The notes under the pieces: generated by a model | What the model was told of the DNA's origin: nothing | Database searches by the model: none | What the model saw: only the letters and a program-made list of their open reading frames with translations | In this document: positions 59,901 to 64,000 of the stretch, in pieces | Layout: each line of letters opens with the position of its first letter | Numbering within the stretch: position 1 is the first letter of the stretch | Position numbers and translations under genes: made by a program | NCBI GenBank assembly: GCA_030998225.1 | Contig: JAPYXD010000746.1 | Span: forward strand, 3,162,001-3,226,000 | DNA from: Diplolepis rosae | Lineage: Eukaryota > Arthropoda > Insecta > Hymenoptera > Diplolepididae | Direction of reading: 5' to 3' | DNA length: 64,000 nt

Positions 59901-62023
59901 ATCGAATTTCGGGTCCGTTTTTACCCATTTTGACTGTCTTCCGATAGAAGAATTTTGAATAAATAATGTTTTTCAAGTAGCCCTTGTTATCGTCTTTCAG
60001 GTGGGGCATGTGAAAAATTTCACAAGTTTCTAGTTTTGGGCGAGAATTTACAGACTAACTTAAAATTAACGAACGTTCGGTTAGTTTTTGATTTTTTGAG
60101 CAAGATATTGCATTTAGAAACGTATAACAGGTATTAAACCTATTTTTATTAAAGTTTTGACATAATCCGTCCATAAATGGAAAAAAAAAATTTTTCGTCT
60201 AACTTCGAATCTACAATTTTCGGGTCAGTTTTTGCCCATTTTGACTCTCTTCCGACAGATGAATTTCCATTAAATAGTTTTTTTTAAGTAGCCCTTGTTA
60301 TCGTCTTTCAGGTGGGGCATGTGAAAAATGTAACAAGTTTCTAGTTTTGGGTGTGATTTTATCATCTAACTCAAAATCATCGAATTTCGGGTCAGTTTTT
60401 ACCCATTTTGACTGTGTTACGACAAATGAATTTTTATTAAATAATTTTTTTTAAGTAGCCCTTGTTATCGTCTTTCAGGTGTTGCATGTGAAAAATGTCA
60501 CAAGTTTCTAGTTTTGGGTGAGAATTTACCGTCTGACTCAAAATTAACGAACGTTCGGTTAGTTTTTGATTTTTTGAGCAAGATATTGCATTTAGAAATG
60601 TAAGACGGGTATTTTAAACCTATCTTTATTGAAGTTTTGACATAATCCGTCTATAAATGGAAAAAAAAAATTTTTCGTCCAACTTCGAATCTACGATTTA
60701 CGGGTCAGTTTTTGACAATGTTGACTGTCTTCCAACAAATAAATTTCTATTAAATAATTTTTTTTAAGTAGCCCTTGCTATCGTCTTTCAGGTGGGGCAT
60801 GTGAAAAATGTCACAAGTTTCTAGTTTTGGGTGAGATTTTACCATCTAACTCAAAATCATCGAATTTCGAGTCAGTTTTTACCCATTTTGACTGTCTTCC
60901 CACAAATGAATTTTTATTAAATAATTATTTTTAAGTAGCCCTTGTAATCGTCTTTCACGTGGGACATTTAAAAAATGTCACAAGTTTTTCGTTTTAGGTG
61001 AGAATTTACCGTTTAACTTAAAATTAACGAATGTTCGGTTAGTTTTTGATTTTTTGAGCAAGATATTGCATTTAAAAACGTATAACAGGTATTAAACCTA
61101 TTTTTATTAAAGATTTGACATAATCCGTCCATAAATGGAAAACAAAAATTTTTCGTCCAAATTCGAATCTACGATTTACGGGTCAGTTTATGACAATCTT
61201 GACTGTCTTCCAACAAATAAATTTTTAATTAATAATTTTTTTTAATTAGCCCTTGCTATCGTTTTTCAGGTGGGGCATGTAAAAAATGTCACAAGTTTTT
61301 AGTTTTAGGTGAGAACTTACCGTTTATCTTAAAATTAACGAATTTCTGGTCAGTTTTTACCCATTTTGACTGTCTTCCGATAGAAGAATTTTGAATAAAT
61401 AATGTTTTTTAAGTAGCCCTTGTTATCGTCTTTCAGGTGGGGCATGTGAAAAATTTCACAAGTTTCTAGTTTTGGGCGAGAATTTACAGACTAACTTAAA
61501 ATTAACGAATGTTCGGTTAGTTTTTGATTTTTTAAGCAAGATATTGCATTTAGAAACGTATAACAGGTATTAAACCTATTTTTATTAAAGTTTTGACATA
61601 ATCCGTCCATAAATGGAAATAAAAAATTTTTCGTCTAACTTCGAATCTACAATTTACGGGTCAGTTTTTCTCCATCTTGACTGTCTTCCGACAGATGAAT
61701 TTCTATAAAATAATTTTTTTTAAGTAGCCCTTGTTATCGTCTTTCAGGTAGGGCATGTGAAAAATGTAACAAGTTTCTAGTTTTGGGTGTGATTTTATCA
61801 TCTAACTCAAAATCATCGAATTTCGGGTCAGTTTTTACCCATTTTGACTGTCTTACGACAAATGAATTTTTATTAAATAATTTTTTTTAAGTAGCCCTTG
61901 TAATCGTCTTTCAGGTGGGGCATGTAAAAAATTTCAGAAGTTTCTAGTTTTGGGTGAGCATTTACCGTCTAACTTAAAATTAACGAACGTTCGGTTAGTT
62001 TTTGATTTTTTGAGCAAGATATA

Positions 62024-63748
62024 GCATTTAGAAACGTAAGACTGGTATTAAACCTATTTTTATTAAAGTTTTGTCATAATCCGCCCATAAATGGAAAACA
62101 AAATTTTCGTCTAACTTCGAATCTACGATTTACGCGTCAGTTTTTGCCCATTTTGACTGTCTTCCGACAAATGAATTTTTATTAAATAATTTTTTTTAAG
62201 TAGCCCTTGTAATCGTCTTTCAGGTGGGGCATGTAAAAAATTTCAGAAGTTTCTAGTTTTGGGTGAGCATTTACCGTCTAACTTAAAATTAACGAACGTT
62301 CGGTTAGTTTTTGATTTTTTGAGCAAGATATTGCATTTAGAAACGTAAGACAGGTATTAAACCTATTTTTATTAAAGTTTTGACATAATCCGCCCATAAA
62401 TGTAAAAAAAAAATTTTTCGTTTAACTTCGAATCTACGATTTACGCGTCAGTTTTTGCCCATTATGACTGTCTTCCGACAAATAAATTTTTATTAAATAA
62501 TTTTTTTTAAGTAGCCCTTGTAATCGTCTTTCAGGTGGGACATTTAAAAAATGTCACAAGTTTTTCGTTTTAGGTGAGAATTTACCGTTTAACTTAAAAT
62601 TAACGAATGTTCGTTTAGTTTTTGATTTTTTTAGCAAGATATTGCATTTAGAAACGTAAGACTTGTATTAAACCTATTTTTATTGAAGTTTTGACATAAT
62701 CCGTCCATAAATGGAAATAAAAAATTTTTCGTCTAACTTCGAATCTACAATTTTCTGGTCAGTTTTTGCCCATTTTGACTCTCTTCCGACAGATGAATTT
62801 CCATTAAATAGTTTTTTTTAAGTAGCCCTTGTTATCGTCTTTCAGGTGGGGCATGTGAAAAATGTAACAAGTTTCTAGTTTTGGGTGTGATTTTATCATC
62901 TAACTCAAAATCATCGAATTTCGGGTCAGTTTTTACCCATTTTGACTGTCTTACGACAAATGAATTTTTATTAAATAATTTTTTTTAAGTAGCCCTTGTT
63001 ATCGTCTTTCAGGTGTTGCATGTGAAAAATGTCACAAGTTTCTAGTTTTGGGTGAGAATTTACCGTCTGACTCAAAATTAACGAACGTTCGGTTAGTTTT
63101 TGATTTTTTGAGCAAGATATTGCATTTAGAAATGTAAGACGGGTATTTTAAACCTATCTTTATTAAAGTTTTGACATAATCCGTCTATAAATGGAAAAAA
63201 AAAATTTTTCGTCCAACTTCGAATCTACGATTTACGGGTCAGTTTTTGGCAATGTTGACTGTCTTCCAACAAATAAATTTCTATTAAATAATTTTTTTTA
63301 AGTAGCCCTTGTTATCGTCTTTCAGGTGGGGCATGTGAAAAATGTCACAAGTTTCTAGTTTTGGGTGAGAATTTACCGTCTAACTCAAAATTAACGAACG
63401 TTCGGTTAGTTTTTGATTTTTTGAGCAAGATATTGCATTTAGAAATGTAAGACGGGTATTTTAAACCTATCTTTATTAAAGTTTTGACATAATCCGTCCA
63501 TAAATGGAAAAAAAAAATTTTTCGTCTAACTTCGAATCTACAATTTTCGGGTCAGTTTTTGCCCATTTTGACTCTCTTCCGACAGATGAATTTCCATTAA
63601 ATAGTTTTTTTTAAGTAGCCCTTGTTATCGTCTTTCAGGTGGGGCATGTAAAAAATTTCAGAAGTTTCTAGTTTTGGGTGAGCATTTACCGTCTAACTTA
63701 AAATTAACGAACGTTCGGTTAGTTTTTGATTTTTTGAGCAAGATATTG
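62024..63748 (+). repeat. Cluster of B-less satellite units near the window edge
   Basis: A1 markers at 62024, 62333, 62644, 63122, 63435 and 63748 have gaps of 309, 311, 478, 313 and 313 bp. Four of the five units lack B, the densest such cluster in the window. Confidence 0.8.
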
Positions 63749-64000
63749 CATTTAGAAACGTAAGACAGGTATTAAACCTATTTTTATTAAAGTTTTGACA
63801 TAATCCGCCCATAAATGTAAAAAAAAAATTTTTCGTTTAACTTCGAATCTACGATTTACGCGTCAGTTTTTGCCCATTATGACTGTCTTCCGACAAATAA
63901 ATTTTTATTAAATAATTATTTTTAAGTAGCCCTTGTAATCGTCTTTCACGTGGGACATTTAAAAAATGTCACAAGTTTTTCGTTTTAGGTGAGAATTTAC

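Larger units (their letters stand above)
26431..64000 (+). repeat. Satellite array with 478-bp three-subunit higher-order repeat
   Basis: Tandem head-to-tail repeat continuing past the window edge. I located 81 A1 boxes by the marker GCATTTAGA (one variant reads ACATTTAGA); most are 476-480 bp apart. Each unit is A1 (about 144 bp, with GTTCGGTTAG and GAGCAAGATATTGC), A2 (about 167 bp, with CTAACTTCGAATCTAC) and B (about 167 bp, with CTAACTCAAAATCATCG). A2 and B share the tail TAGCCC, TCGTCTTTCAGGTG, then CTAGTTTTGGGTGAGA. A1 shares the CTAACT-AAAAT-A-CGAAT start with B, so all three derive from one monomer of about 160 bp. Apart from the edge, orientation is uniform. Short open frames in the array are not conserved between units and are not genes. 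Confidence 0.95.

Noticed and set aside
26431..64000. Regular repeats with spacers, CRISPR-like at first glance
   Set aside because: The units are 478 bp, contiguous and similar over their full length, with no unique spacers. This is eukaryotic satellite DNA.
26610..64000. Possible CENP-B box (TTCG...CGGG pattern) in A2
   Set aside because: TTCG and CGGG occur, but the spacing and intermediate A do not fit the CENP-B box core.

Overview
The window looks like an AT-rich insect chromosome (possibly hymenopteran, low confidence). It holds a transposon-dense left arm, a small two-gene island and a satellite array of about 38 kb that runs off the right edge. Insect origin is inferred from a gypsy-type element with an env remnant, an R1-like non-LTR retrotransposon, hAT, Harbinger and other TIR elements, and two compact intron-containing genes of animal type.

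Left arm (1-9884): hairpin-type repeats (580-950, 1036-1252), then two near-identical copies of an AT-rich repeat of about 0.6-0.95 kb (1194-2165 and 9184-9884) that bracket a decayed errantivirus-like LTR retrotransposon (about 2530-8910: gag intact, pol broken by frameshifts and a stop, env reduced to its C-terminal half). A SINE-like insertion with a 9-bp target-site duplication (TSD) lies inside the first copy. A dead R1-like LINE (9885-14623) lies inside the second, and that LINE carries a 150-bp hAT-type MITE in its reverse transcriptase region.

Nested transposons (14840-17283): a TIR element bounded by CAGCCCC (14873-15998) inserted into a foldback element (about 14857-16441). A BED-finger hAT remnant (16442-17275) abuts it, and a 134-bp Harbinger-type MITE sits exactly at that hAT's right end. 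TSDs allow the order to be read.

Gene island (17500-22935): Arl2bp (+ strand, six exons, 169 aa) and Nup93 (- strand, seven exons, 810 aa) are convergent, with about 350 bp between stop codons. Both open reading frames are complete when spliced. A perfect palindromic RFX X-box lies about 160 bp upstream of the Arl2bp start, which fits a cilium-linked gene.

Right flank (23337-26240): a second CAGCCCC TIR element in inverted orientation (23337-25309) carries a nested 788-bp hAT element (23738-24525). About 0.9 kb of AT-rich DNA without recognised genes follows.

Satellite (26241-64000): a higher-order repeat of 478 bp built from three related subunits, A1 (144 bp), A2 (167 bp) and B (167 bp). 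By my reading there are about 81 A1 boxes. The array opens with an inverted partial unit that makes a palindrome of about 180-bp arms. Units that lose or gain one B subunit occur in clusters, and rare variants recur at fixed offsets of several kb, showing block duplication. No convincing genes lie in the array. All counts and coordinates were read by eye.
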